The position numbers were made by a program, and so were the translations under genes. This document shows, one piece after another, positions 1 to 8,682 of a stretch of 64,000 nucleotides of DNA. Under the pieces are notes generated by a model. It had not been told where the DNA came from. It did no database searches and worked only from the letters and a program-made list of their open reading frames with translations. Position 1 is the stretch's first letter, and each line of letters opens with the position of its first letter. The stretch is from Lacihabitans sp. LS3-19. GTDB lineage: Bacteria > Bacteroidota > Bacteroidia > Cytophagales > Spirosomataceae. Location: positions 30,227 through 94,226 of the forward strand of contig NZ_RJUA01000111.1 of NCBI RefSeq assembly GCF_024343575.1, read 5' to 3'.

Positions 1-461
1 GTAAACGCAAAACCTTTGAATTAAAGGATATAAAGTCAGCTGCTATGCATTGTGCTTTTATTCATCCAACTGTAGCGGGTAAATTGTCTTGGTTTAAAAT
101 AAACAAATATAATGAAAACTGTATTCGTATGGAAGACTATGAATTATGGGTAAGAACCATTGGGAATTCTAATTTTTTTGTTTTACATGTGCCTCTTTTG
201 TATTATAGAGAAATAGGTCAAAAATCTTTGAAAAAGTATTTGGGTAGTAAGTTGAATTCTTTTAAGATTGTAAAAGATGCAAAAGGACTTAGTTTTGGAT
301 TTAAGATTTCTTTTTTGACTATTGAATATATGAAAATATTTCTATTTTCAATTCTATATTTTATTAATCAAGAGGATTTTTTGATAAAAAAAAGGAGTCT
401 TCATTTAGGTGAGACTGAAAAGAAGATAGCAAGAGAGAGATTAAATTTAGTTATAAGTTAA
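1..461 (+). CDS. Glycosyltransferase family 2, C-terminal part (start outside window)
   Basis: The reading frame is open from the left edge, so the protein starts upstream; the first internal Met is at 45. The visible part has the late GT-A features of family 2 glycosyltransferases: a His-Pro-Thr segment followed by an acidic MEDYELWVR motif (the ED..LW pattern near the catalytic base). A basic, partly hydrophobic tail of about 90 residues follows. Such enzymes add a sugar from a nucleotide donor to a lipid-linked glycan on the cytoplasmic face of the membrane. It lies 4 bp before a second glycosyltransferase, so the two are probably co-transcribed in a surface-polysaccharide locus. The donor and acceptor sugars cannot be told. 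Confidence 0.7.
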   Translation, partial: KRKTFELKDIKSAAMHCAFIHPTVAGKLSWFKINKYNENCIRMEDYELWVRTIGNSNFFVLHVPLLYYREIGQKSLKKYLGSKLNSFKIVKDAKGLSFGFKISFLTIEYMKIFLFSILYFINQEDFLIKKRSLHLGETEKKIARERLNLVIS

Positions 462-465
462 GCGT

Positions 466-1623
466 ATGAAAATAATATTTATAATTACTGACTTTGGGAG
501 TTTTAACAATTTTTTATCTGAATTATCTGTTCAACTTAGTAAGAATAAGAATGTGAAATTATTTGTTATTTGCAACTTAGATAAAGTTATTTTGCTTAAG
601 GATAAATATAATTACGAAGATTTAAATATTAAATTTCATTTTGTAAATATTCCCCGAAAAGTAAATTTGTTTTCAATTTTATCATCAGCACGACAAATAA
701 ATTTAATAATTAATTCTATTAAACCTGATATTATTCATGCTCATTTTACTACTGGAATTTTTCCTAGTGTTTTGTTAAAAAAAAGAAAGTTTAAATATTG
801 GGGTACTTTTCATGGCTTAGGTATGAATTCTAGTAAAGGATTAAAAAAAATTATATTTACTTTAGTAGAGACTTTTTGCTTTTTCAGATTAGATAAAATT
901 TTTGTTACTAACGAAATAGATTTTAAATATGTAATTAATTTAGGTTTTGCTCAAAAGACTTTAAAATATAAATGCTTTGGTTTTGGATGTGATTTGCTTG
1001 ATTTTAATAAAGATCGTTTTTCAATTGATATAATTAATGAAACTAAAAAAGAATTAAATATTATAGGAGAAAAAGTAATTGTTTATACTGGGAGGTTTGT
1101 TGAATTTAAGGGCTTTGACTTAGTAATTAAAGCATTTCTAAGATTAATAAAAATAGAACCCAATGGTTATAAATTATTAATTATTGGAGGATATGATATA
1201 ATACATTCTACTGGTTTAAGCGAAAATGAAGAAATTGAATTAAAAAATAACCTTGACATTATAAACATAGGTTTTACTAATAATGTTGCTAAATTTCTTG
1301 CTATAGCAGATTTTTTTTTATTTCCAAGCAAAAAAGAAGGTTTGCCAACTTGCGTAATGGAATCACTTGCTATGGGAATTCCTACAATAGTTTCTAATTC
1401 TAGGGGAAGTATGGATTTAATTGAAAATAGAATTAATGGAATATTAATTGATGAGCAACAAGATACAGAAAATGAAATTAATTGTATTATTCAAACCATA
1501 TTTGAGATAAATAGTAAACCGCAATTTGCTAATGATTTAAGGAATAATTCTTTAAAACGGCGGCACCAATATTCAAGAAACCTGTTTATAGATGAACATG
1601 TAAATTATTACTTAAATAATTAA
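466..1623 (+). CDS. Glycosyltransferase family 4 (GT-B fold)
   Basis: A 385-aa protein of normal GT4 length. The N-terminal Rossmann half has a DIIHAHFTTG segment near residues 87-96. The C-terminal half has the donor-binding signature of the family: YTGRFVEFKGFD near residues 206-217, then FLFPSKKEGLPTCVMES with the E-x7-E motif near residues 285-301. These enzymes are retaining glycosyltransferases that extend lipid-linked polysaccharide in the cytoplasm. It starts 4 bp after the upstream glycosyltransferase, indicating an operon. The specific linkage cannot be inferred. Confidence 0.85.
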   Translation: MKIIFIITDFGSFNNFLSELSVQLSKNKNVKLFVICNLDKVILLKDKYNYEDLNIKFHFVNIPRKVNLFSILSSARQINLIINSIKPDIIHAHFTTGIFPSVLLKKRKFKYWGTFHGLGMNSSKGLKKIIFTLVETFCFFRLDKIFVTNEIDFKYVINLGFAQKTLKYKCFGFGCDLLDFNKDRFSIDIINETKKELNIIGEKVIVYTGRFVEFKGFDLVIKAFLRLIKIEPNGYKLLIIGGYDIIHSTGLSENEEIELKNNLDIINIGFTNNVAKFLAIADFFLFPSKKEGLPTCVMESLAMGIPTIVSNSRGSMDLIENRINGILIDEQQDTENEINCIIQTIFEINSKPQFANDLRNNSLKRRHQYSRNLFIDEHVNYYLNN

Positions 1624-1756
1624 GTCTAGATTCAATTTTCAAAAAGAAGCCTTTGTGTTTCTTTAGATATGCACTTCTAACCATTTAATAAAATTGCTAT
1701 TTATTATTACTATTTATTTTTTTATTATTATACCTTCGTAATGTCAATAATTTAAA

Positions 1757-3214
1757 ATGTTTTTAAACTTAAAGAATAAAATGAGAAATAATTATTTAAA
1801 AATCTTGTCTTTTGTTGTTGTATTTCTGATGGGAGTATCAGTAAATGCTCAAATAGGAAATGTCGGAATTGGGACTAATAATCCCAATGAATCTGCAATT
1901 TTAGAAATTGAATCAATTAATAAAGGATTGTTGATTCCAAGAATGAGCCTTGAAAAAAGGAATGAAATTCAGAGTCCTGCAATAGGGTTATTAGTTTTTC
2001 AAACCGATGTAAATTCAGGTTTTTATTTTTATAATGGTCAAGGATGGTCCAAATTGAGTAACAATGATGCTTATTCAGTTGCTTCGGATCCCAATGATTG
2101 GAGTTTCGGAGGAAATTCAGCTCCAGTAGGTGCTTTTTTAGGTACTACAAATACTGAACCTATTCTTTTCAAGGTTAATAATGTTTGGTCAGGTAAAGTT
2201 GGTGGAAGTGTTACTTTTTTAGGAGTAAATGCAGGAAATAGTAGTACTTCAGGTGCCAACAATGTTGCAATCGGTAATGAGTCTTCTAAATCAATTACAA
2301 CTGGTATTAATAATGTTTCCATTGGTAGATATTCGATGAGATTAAATACTTCTGGTCAAGCTAACGTAGCTTTAGGCTCATCCGCATTGAGAGATAATAG
2401 TACTGGAGTCCAAAATGTGGGTATTGGTTGGAATGCATTATTGACTAATACCTCAGGAGACTATAATATGGCAATAGGAACTCAAACTTTAGGTAAGAAT
2501 ACAACAGGTAGTGGAAATACTGGTATAGGTACTAGTGTATTATTAGATTTAGTTTCTGGAGATGAGAATATTGGAATTGGATTAAATGCATTAGTTAAGT
2601 TGCAAAATGGAAGTAAAAATATTGGTATAGGTACTCAAACCTTATTTCAAAATCTCACAGGAACGGGAAATCTTGCACTTGGATATAAAGCTGGTTACAA
2701 TGAGACTGGTAGTAATAAACTATACATTTCTAATTCCTCAACAGTCAACCCTTTGATCAAAGGTGAGTTTGATAACAAGAACTTAAAAATTAATACAGGA
2801 GCCACAACATCAAGTACTGTTGGATTTTTAGCCGTTGGCAATTTTGATGCTGCTTTTGCTATGCCTACTGGTAATTCGTACAGATTAATAGTTCAAGATG
2901 GCATTATTACGGAAAGAGTTAAAGTAGCTTTGAAATCTACAGCTGATTGGGCAGATTATGTTTTTGAGCCAATATACAAATCAAATATGATGTCTTTAGA
3001 AGAGGTTGAAGAATTTACTTTGGAAAACAAGCATCTTCCAAACGTTCCTTCAGCACAAAACATGAAAGATAACGGTTTAGAGGTTGGTGAGACTTCTAAA
3101 ATGTTTATGGAAAAAATTGAAGAATTAACGCTTTATATGATTGAGCTTAATAAAGACGTTAAAGCACTTAAGCTAGAGAATGAATTACTAAAATCTAAAT
3201 TAGTAAATAAATAA
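1757..3214 (+). CDS. Secreted repeat protein with tail-fibre-like C-terminus
   Basis: A 485-aa protein with an N-terminal signal peptide ending near VSVNAQ. The Met at 1757 is 24 bases before another Met (MRNNYLK, 1781) that would give a more typical signal peptide, so the start is uncertain. Residues about 165-320 hold degenerate repeats of about 20-25 residues with the pattern N(V/I)xIGxxxLxxNTxG, resembling trimeric adhesin (Hep_Hag-like) and phage tail-fibre repeats. The C-terminus has the LPNVPSAQ segment common in such Bacteroidota proteins, then an EELTLYMIELNKDVKALK coiled coil. It is likely exported and surface or matrix associated. A TACCTTCG box at 1731-1738 may be its promoter. 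A hairpin with a T-run follows the gene. Confidence 0.65.
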   Translation: MFLNLKNKMRNNYLKILSFVVVFLMGVSVNAQIGNVGIGTNNPNESAILEIESINKGLLIPRMSLEKRNEIQSPAIGLLVFQTDVNSGFYFYNGQGWSKLSNNDAYSVASDPNDWSFGGNSAPVGAFLGTTNTEPILFKVNNVWSGKVGGSVTFLGVNAGNSSTSGANNVAIGNESSKSITTGINNVSIGRYSMRLNTSGQANVALGSSALRDNSTGVQNVGIGWNALLTNTSGDYNMAIGTQTLGKNTTGSGNTGIGTSVLLDLVSGDENIGIGLNALVKLQNGSKNIGIGTQTLFQNLTGTGNLALGYKAGYNETGSNKLYISNSSTVNPLIKGEFDNKNLKINTGATTSSTVGFLAVGNFDAAFAMPTGNSYRLIVQDGIITERVKVALKSTADWADYVFEPIYKSNMMSLEEVEEFTLENKHLPNVPSAQNMKDNGLEVGETSKMFMEKIEELTLYMIELNKDVKALKLENELLKSKLVNK

Positions 3215-3236
3215 TTTTTCAAAATATTTTTTATTA

Positions 3237-3272
3237 CAAGAGCCTCAAGTAATCTACTTGGGGCTTGTTTTT
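3237..3272 (+). terminator. Rho-independent terminator after the repeat protein
   Basis: A stem formed by CAAGAGCCTCAAGTA and TACTTGGGGCTTG (one bulge, some G-U pairs) is followed by a run of five T, directly after the stop of the upstream gene. Confidence 0.75.
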
Positions 3273-3286
3273 GTAAAATTTATTAA

Positions 3287-4189
3287 ATGAAAGTATTAAT
3301 AACAGGTGCTTCTGGTTTTATAGGTATTAACTTACAGGAATATTTTATACGGCATTGCGTGCAGTTTGAAACATTATCAATTAGATTAGGAGATGAATTT
3401 TCTATAAATGATGATATAACTGCAGTAATTCATTTAGCAGGTAAAGCTCATGATTTAAATAATGCAGTAGATGAAAATGAATATTATCGTGTAAATACAG
3501 ATTTAACAAAAGAAATTTACCTTGAGTTTTGTAAATCAAAAGCCAAGGTTTTTATTTATATAAGCTCCGTAAAGGCGGTAGAGGATAATCCATCAAATAT
3601 CATTGATGAGAAAACATTGCCTCGCCCTAAAACACCTTATGGAAAATCAAAACTTGCCGCAGAAGAGTATCTTGCAAAAAACAGAATTTCAGATAAGAGC
3701 CTATTTATTTTGAGGCCATGTATGGTTCATGGGCCAAATAATAAAGGCAATTTAAATGTTTTATATAAATTTGTTAATAAAGGTATACCATATCCTTTTG
3801 GTTGCTTTTCAAATCTGAGGTCTTATTTGAGTGTTGATAATCTTTGTTTTATCATTAAAGAATTAATAATAAATGATAAAATTTCCTCAGGAATATATAT
3901 GGTTTCAGATGATGATGAAATTTCAACTAATGATGTTGTAAAACTAATTGGGGAAACTCTAAATCGAAATATTAAAATTTTAAATTTACCCAAATTTTTT
4001 GTATTCTTTCTTGTGAGATTTGGAGATTTATTTAGTTTACAATTAAACTCAGTGAACTTACAGAAGCTTACAGGAAGTTATATTGTTTCAAATGAAAAAA
4101 TTAAAGCGGCTTTAGGTAAACAGTTTCCTGTAAATACTAAAACTGGTTTAATTAAAACATTCGAATCATTCCTTAAAATAAAACAATGA
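3287..4189 (+). CDS. NAD-dependent sugar epimerase/dehydratase (extended SDR)
   Basis: A 300-aa extended short-chain dehydrogenase. The N-terminus carries the NAD-binding motif TGASGFIG (residues 6-13). A serine in the YISSVKA strand and a YGKSK catalytic motif (about residues 118-122) complete the Ser-Tyr-Lys set. Family members of this length beside WecA-type transferases are usually UDP-HexNAc 4-epimerases or 4-keto reductases that make the precursor for the first sugar of a polysaccharide. The next gene starts inside its stop codon (4-bp overlap), so translation is likely coupled, and the pair may make and load the initiating sugar. The exact substrate is not evident. Confidence 0.8.
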   Translation: MKVLITGASGFIGINLQEYFIRHCVQFETLSIRLGDEFSINDDITAVIHLAGKAHDLNNAVDENEYYRVNTDLTKEIYLEFCKSKAKVFIYISSVKAVEDNPSNIIDEKTLPRPKTPYGKSKLAAEEYLAKNRISDKSLFILRPCMVHGPNNKGNLNVLYKFVNKGIPYPFGCFSNLRSYLSVDNLCFIIKELIINDKISSGIYMVSDDDEISTNDVVKLIGETLNRNIKILNLPKFFVFFLVRFGDLFSLQLNSVNLQKLTGSYIVSNEKIKAALGKQFPVNTKTGLIKTFESFLKIKQ

Positions 4190-5154
4190 CCTATTTTGTT
4201 TTTTTAATAATTTTGTTTTTTGTATCTGAATTGATATATATTCGAATTGCACAGCATTTCAATATCATTGATTTTCCAAACAATCGCAGTTCTCATAAAG
4301 AAAATACTATTAGAGGGATAGGTATAGTGTTTCTCTTTGCAGCCTTCCATTATTTTTTTAATTCTGGTTTTCAATATTCTTTTTTTTTTGCGGGTTTATT
4401 TTTGGTTGGTACCGTCAGTTTTTTCGACGATATTCGGCCTTTAGCAAATCGATTTAGAATTATTATTCAATTTATAAGTGTAGGTTTATTGATTTTTCAA
4501 ATTAAAGAATATTTTGTTTTAGACTTTTTAATTCTATTCGTTTTGTTATTAGTTATTGGTGTTGGAATATTAAATGCTTATAATTTTATGGATGGAATAA
4601 ATGGAATTACTGGCACTTTTAGTTTAGTTACAATTGGTTCTTTATATATTATTAACAGGAATTTTATTTCATTTATTGATGATAATTTGTTGGTAAATGT
4701 AGGTTTGAGTATTTGTGTATTTTTGTTTTTTAATTTTCGAACTAATGCAATCGGTTTTTGTGGAGATGTAGGAAGTGTTAGTATTGCATTTATTATTTTA
4801 TTTACAATTGCTATGCTAATTTTTAAAACAAATAATGTGAAGTTTATTTTTTTCCTTGGAGTATATGGAATCGATACTATTTACACCTTGTTATACAGGA
4901 TGCAAAAGAAAGAGAATATATTTAAAGCACATAGGAGTCATTTTTTTCAAATATTGGTTCACGATTATAAATTTTCCCATCTTCAAGTATCTTTTTTATT
5001 TTCAATTATTCAGCTAATGCTAAATATATGGATAGTTTATACTGATTTATTTACATTTTATTTCTATATTCCTTTTATTATAATAACATCTATCCTTCAT
5101 TATTATCGAAATAAAAAAGGCTATTCAATAAGAGTTTTTACATTTACCAAATAA
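4186..5154 (+). CDS. WecA/MraY-like polyprenyl-phosphate sugar-1-phosphate transferase
   Basis: A 322-aa polytopic membrane protein with about nine or ten hydrophobic segments. Motifs of the family are present: SSHKENTIRGIG near residue 35, the FFDDIRP aspartates near residue 82, NFMDGINGITG near residue 132 (metal-binding DGxNG), CGDVGSVS near residue 189, and AHRSHFFQIL near residue 246 in place of the usual HxHH loop. The enzyme transfers a sugar-phosphate from a UDP-sugar to undecaprenyl phosphate, the first committed step in O-antigen or capsule synthesis. It overlaps the epimerase gene by 4 bp. Confidence 0.85.
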   Translation: MTYFVFLIILFFVSELIYIRIAQHFNIIDFPNNRSSHKENTIRGIGIVFLFAAFHYFFNSGFQYSFFFAGLFLVGTVSFFDDIRPLANRFRIIIQFISVGLLIFQIKEYFVLDFLILFVLLLVIGVGILNAYNFMDGINGITGTFSLVTIGSLYIINRNFISFIDDNLLVNVGLSICVFLFFNFRTNAIGFCGDVGSVSIAFIILFTIAMLIFKTNNVKFIFFLGVYGIDTIYTLLYRMQKKENIFKAHRSHFFQILVHDYKFSHLQVSFLFSIIQLMLNIWIVYTDLFTFYFYIPFIIITSILHYYRNKKGYSIRVFTFTK

Positions 5155-5174
5155 TAAAATTCTTGGCAATATAT

Positions 5175-5204
5175 TTGTAAACATGCCAATTAGATGTAAT
5201 TTTG
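5175..5204 (+). promoter_or_regulatory. Bacteroidota-type promoter before the CapD-like gene
   Basis: TTG at 5175-5177, a 19-bp spacer and TAATTTTG at 5197-5204 match the TTG/TAnnTTTG consensus of the primary sigma factor in Bacteroidota. It lies about 50 bases before the start at 5253. Confidence 0.6.
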
Positions 5205-5252
5205 GTAATACAGAGGTTTTCTACAATAAAATACAAATTAATAGCTTAGAAA

Positions 5253-7169
5253 ATGATTAAATTTTTAAACAGATTCAATGACAGGTTTGTTTCCAAATGG
5301 TTGGTATTGGCCATGGATATTTTTATTGTTGGATTTTCGTTTATTATTGCAACTGCTATTCGTTTTAATTTTAATTTAACTTATCTTGACCCTTCGCTTT
5401 TTAAATACCATTTACTTTGGGTGGTTCTGATCCGTACGGCCACATTTATATTTTTTCGGACCTATACAGGTATTATTCGGCATTCAAGTATTGAAGATGC
5501 CAAGCTTTTGTTTAAAGCAGCTTTTTTTTCTACTTTAGAAATTTTACTCTTCGCTATAATTCCATCATTTGGATTGGCCGATTATCTGAAAATACCTTAT
5601 TCTATTATTGCCATAGACTTTTTTATTGTTTTGTTTGGTTTGGTATCAAGCAGAATTTTGATTAAAACCATATTCGAAGGTCTTTTAGATACATTTAAGT
5701 CGAAAAAGAAAGTGATTATTTATGGTTCAGGTAGATTGGGTATAATTACTAAAAATACATTAATTGGAGATAAAAAAAACAATTATCAAATATTATGCTT
5801 TATTGATGATAATCCACAGAAAATCGGTAAATCCATTGAAGGAATAAAAGTATTATCCAAAAAAGAAGCTAAGCAAGAAATTTTAGAAAATAGAGGAGAG
5901 GAGATAGAGATAATATTTGCCATTCAGTCCATTTCTCCAGCTAGAAAGACGGACTTGGTGGATGAGTTCTTAGACTTGGATTTAAAAATTAGGGTGGTGC
6001 CACCTGTAAAACAATGGATCAACGGGACATTGAGTACCAATCAAATCCATCAAATAAGCATAGAGGATTTATTGGAGCGTCCGTCTATTCAAATTAACAA
6101 TAGATTGGTTAAATCAGCCATAGAAGGCAAGCGGGTTATGATTACAGGTGCGGCAGGATCTATAGGTTCTGAGATAGTACGTCAGATACTGTATTTTAAT
6201 CCGACAGAATTGGTTTTGGTTGATCAAGCGGAGTCTCCTTTGTATGATTTAGAGACAGAGTTAACCAGGGTTAAAAGCAAATCTCATTATACTACAAAAA
6301 TATTTCTTGAGATTAAGAATATTACGAATGCTATTCAAATAACGAAAGTATTTGAGAATTACCAACCTCAAATAGTATTTCATGCAGCCGCCTACAAGCA
6401 TGTGCCTTTAATGGAGTCCAATCCATTTAAAGCTGTGGAAGTAAATACCTTTGGTACACAATTGCTGGCTAATTTAGCTTCTAAATATAAAGTAGAAAAG
6501 TTTGTTTTTATTTCTACTGATAAGGCAGTGAATCCTACCAATGTAATGGGTGCTAGTAAACGTTTGGCAGAGATATATGTTCAGAGTTTGAATAAGCATC
6601 ATGCTAATGAAACACGCTTTATTGTTACGCGATTTGGTAATGTTTTGGGCAGCAATGGCTCAGTTATTCCTTTATTCAAAAAGCAAATTGAAAAGGGTGG
6701 GCCTGTTACCGTTACGCACCCTGATATTATTCGGTATTTTATGACCATTCCTGAGGCTTGCCAATTGGTTTTGGAGGCGGGTACTATGGGCAAAGGAGGT
6801 GAAATTTATGTATTTGATATGGGTGTGCCTGTAAGGATTATTGATTTAGCTGAAAAAATGATTAAGCTTTCTGGCTTTGAACCCTATACGCAAATCCCTA
6901 TTTCTTTTTCTGGATTAAGAGCTGGGGAAAAATTATATGAGGAATTGTTAAGTAACGAAGAAACAACCATAGCGACTCATCATCCTAAAATTATGGTAGC
7001 TAAAGTAAAGGCAGGTGATTTTGAGGATTTGAAAAATAGTCTTGATACTACGAAAACAAGGCTAAACGCTATGGATGCCAATGAAATTGTTGGCTTCTTA
7101 AAGAAAATGGTGCCGGATTATATTAGTAATAATTCTCCATTTGAGCAATTGGATGGAGTTAAAATTTAA
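5253..7169 (+). CDS. CapD/WbpM-type membrane nucleotide-sugar 4,6-dehydratase
   Basis: A 638-aa protein of the length usual for this family. The N-terminal 130 residues hold about four membrane helices. A first Rossmann-like domain begins at KVIIYGSGRLG (near residue 152). The catalytic SDR domain starts with MITGAAGSIGSE (near residue 296), and has STDKAVNPTNVMGASK near residues 421-437, where the Met replaces the usual Tyr, as in WbpM/FlaA1-type 4,6-dehydratases. It converts UDP-GlcNAc or a related sugar to the 4-keto-6-deoxy form on the inner membrane. It closes the polysaccharide gene run and converges with, and overlaps by 4 bp, the stop of the next minus-strand gene. Confidence 0.9.
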   Translation: MIKFLNRFNDRFVSKWLVLAMDIFIVGFSFIIATAIRFNFNLTYLDPSLFKYHLLWVVLIRTATFIFFRTYTGIIRHSSIEDAKLLFKAAFFSTLEILLFAIIPSFGLADYLKIPYSIIAIDFFIVLFGLVSSRILIKTIFEGLLDTFKSKKKVIIYGSGRLGIITKNTLIGDKKNNYQILCFIDDNPQKIGKSIEGIKVLSKKEAKQEILENRGEEIEIIFAIQSISPARKTDLVDEFLDLDLKIRVVPPVKQWINGTLSTNQIHQISIEDLLERPSIQINNRLVKSAIEGKRVMITGAAGSIGSEIVRQILYFNPTELVLVDQAESPLYDLETELTRVKSKSHYTTKIFLEIKNITNAIQITKVFENYQPQIVFHAAAYKHVPLMESNPFKAVEVNTFGTQLLANLASKYKVEKFVFISTDKAVNPTNVMGASKRLAEIYVQSLNKHHANETRFIVTRFGNVLGSNGSVIPLFKKQIEKGGPVTVTHPDIIRYFMTIPEACQLVLEAGTMGKGGEIYVFDMGVPVRIIDLAEKMIKLSGFEPYTQIPISFSGLRAGEKLYEELLSNEETTIATHHPKIMVAKVKAGDFEDLKNSLDTTKTRLNAMDANEIVGFLKKMVPDYISNNSPFEQLDGVKI

Positions 7170-8662
7170 TAATTCCAGATTTTTTTAACTACTATATTCA
7201 TCCCAATATTGTTAGGTCTAAGTTCTCCCCAGTCAAATGCTAAGTTTGCTGAATAGATAAGAGATTTATATTTTAATAGTATTTTTTGGCTTCCAGAAAA
7301 TTGTTTTCTTTCAATTGGAAATGCATAATTACCTAAGTTTTGAGAGTTGATTACTTGTGTGGATGCTGTTATGTTCTTTATTTTATATTGCATCGAGATA
7401 TTTATAGCACTTATTCTATTATTAATAAAGTAATTTGAATTGTTACTAGCACCATTTGTATTTAGATTTTTTATTTCCTGGCTTTTATTAAATAATGGAT
7501 TACCTATAACATTGCCACGATAGTTCCATGAATCAACATAAATAATGTTGTTAAAATAATTGTCCCTGCCCCTAAGTTCGCTTATGAAATTTTCAGATGA
7601 ACCAAATCCTCCTTGGCTTCTTGTATCTAGGTATTCAATACAAATATTTTGAATTATTCCTTCTTTCCTTTTTAAAGATGCACCTAACAATCCATCTTTA
7701 ATATTACTAAGATAATAAAGCGAGCCATCTTCGTAAATACTTTGTCGATAAATCATCAGTCTTCCTATGGAGGATTGTACCTCCATTCCTAAATCTATAG
7801 TGCCTAAATGATTTCCTGCCCTGTTGAGAGCTTCATTGGCAGAAAAACCTTGGGTAAGCCCATCTCCATTTTTGTTTAAACTAATTCCAGTTACTACCTT
7901 AAAGAATGTTGGGAAATCAGTATAATACTTTGTTATAGTTTGATCGCTAGCTTGGTCAAAATATGGTATTGTTGGGTAACCACCCCATTGTACCTGGTGG
8001 TTGAGGCCTGCATATATTTTTATTTTCCAGTTTGGCTTACCTAGCCTACCGTATAAACTTTTTTGATGTAACCAAACGTTTTGCACGGAATCCCCTTTTC
8101 CAAACCAACCATGGGCAAAATTTCCTTTTACTGCAATTAGTCCACTTTTTAAAATCGGTGTATAGTTTGGAATTGCTATTTGTATTTTAGGCATAGGCAA
8201 TGCATTTCCAGACCATATATAGCTGCCCATGGTGCCTGTAGTGTCCACTAATCCCTGAATTTCTTTTCTTCTGCCTCCGTAGAATTCAAAAGCCCCATAT
8301 CTTATTTTTGCATAAGCTTCAGGTATTAGAACTTGAGAAAACTTTCCAAGGTTTATATGAGGTTCTAGTCCATAACCATACCCAAATCTTTTTATTTTTT
8401 TTTGAAGGGTATAAAGTGAATCATATTCTTTTTTGATTTGAGTACTTGTATAAAAAACTTGAGAGTTTAGGGGAACCACTCCATATTGATTACTTCTTAT
8501 TAAAAAAGGAGTTTGGGCATTACTAGATAATATTATGCCTGCTTTAGAACTTAGATTCACTTTGGCAAAAAATTCTTTTTGAGCAAAGGAGATATTATTG
8601 ATAATTGTTAAAAGGAAAAATAGTTTTATCCTCATAGATTTTTTAGGGCTAATTCTTTGCAA
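7166..8662 (-). CDS. Wzi-like capsule assembly outer-membrane protein, copy 1
   Basis: A 498-aa protein with a basic N-terminus and a signal peptide ending near NISFAQ. The rest is rich in alternating aromatic and polar residues, as in beta-barrels. It has features of Bacteroidota capsule-assembly Wzi-family proteins: YGAFEFYGGRRKEIQGL near residue 124 and LPMPKIQIAIPNYTPI near residue 154. Wzi is an outer-membrane barrel that helps hold capsule on the cell surface. A paralog with the same motifs lies at 10850-12292, with a surface protein between. Its link to the polysaccharide genes on the other strand fits the role. Confidence 0.75.
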   Translation of the reverse strand: MQRISPKKSMRIKLFFLLTIINNISFAQKEFFAKVNLSSKAGIILSSNAQTPFLIRSNQYGVVPLNSQVFYTSTQIKKEYDSLYTLQKKIKRFGYGYGLEPHINLGKFSQVLIPEAYAKIRYGAFEFYGGRRKEIQGLVDTTGTMGSYIWSGNALPMPKIQIAIPNYTPILKSGLIAVKGNFAHGWFGKGDSVQNVWLHQKSLYGRLGKPNWKIKIYAGLNHQVQWGGYPTIPYFDQASDQTITKYYTDFPTFFKVVTGISLNKNGDGLTQGFSANEALNRAGNHLGTIDLGMEVQSSIGRLMIYRQSIYEDGSLYYLSNIKDGLLGASLKRKEGIIQNICIEYLDTRSQGGFGSSENFISELRGRDNYFNNIIYVDSWNYRGNVIGNPLFNKSQEIKNLNTNGASNNSNYFINNRISAINISMQYKIKNITASTQVINSQNLGNYAFPIERKQFSGSQKILLKYKSLIYSANLAFDWGELRPNNIGMNIVVKKIWNY

Positions 8663-8682
8663 AATACTAATAAAATATGGGA

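Noticed and set aside
2250..2700. Possible CRISPR-like periodicity in the repeat protein gene
   Set aside because: The repeats are degenerate coding repeats in frame with the protein, with no constant repeat or unique spacers. No CRISPR array or cas gene was seen in the window.
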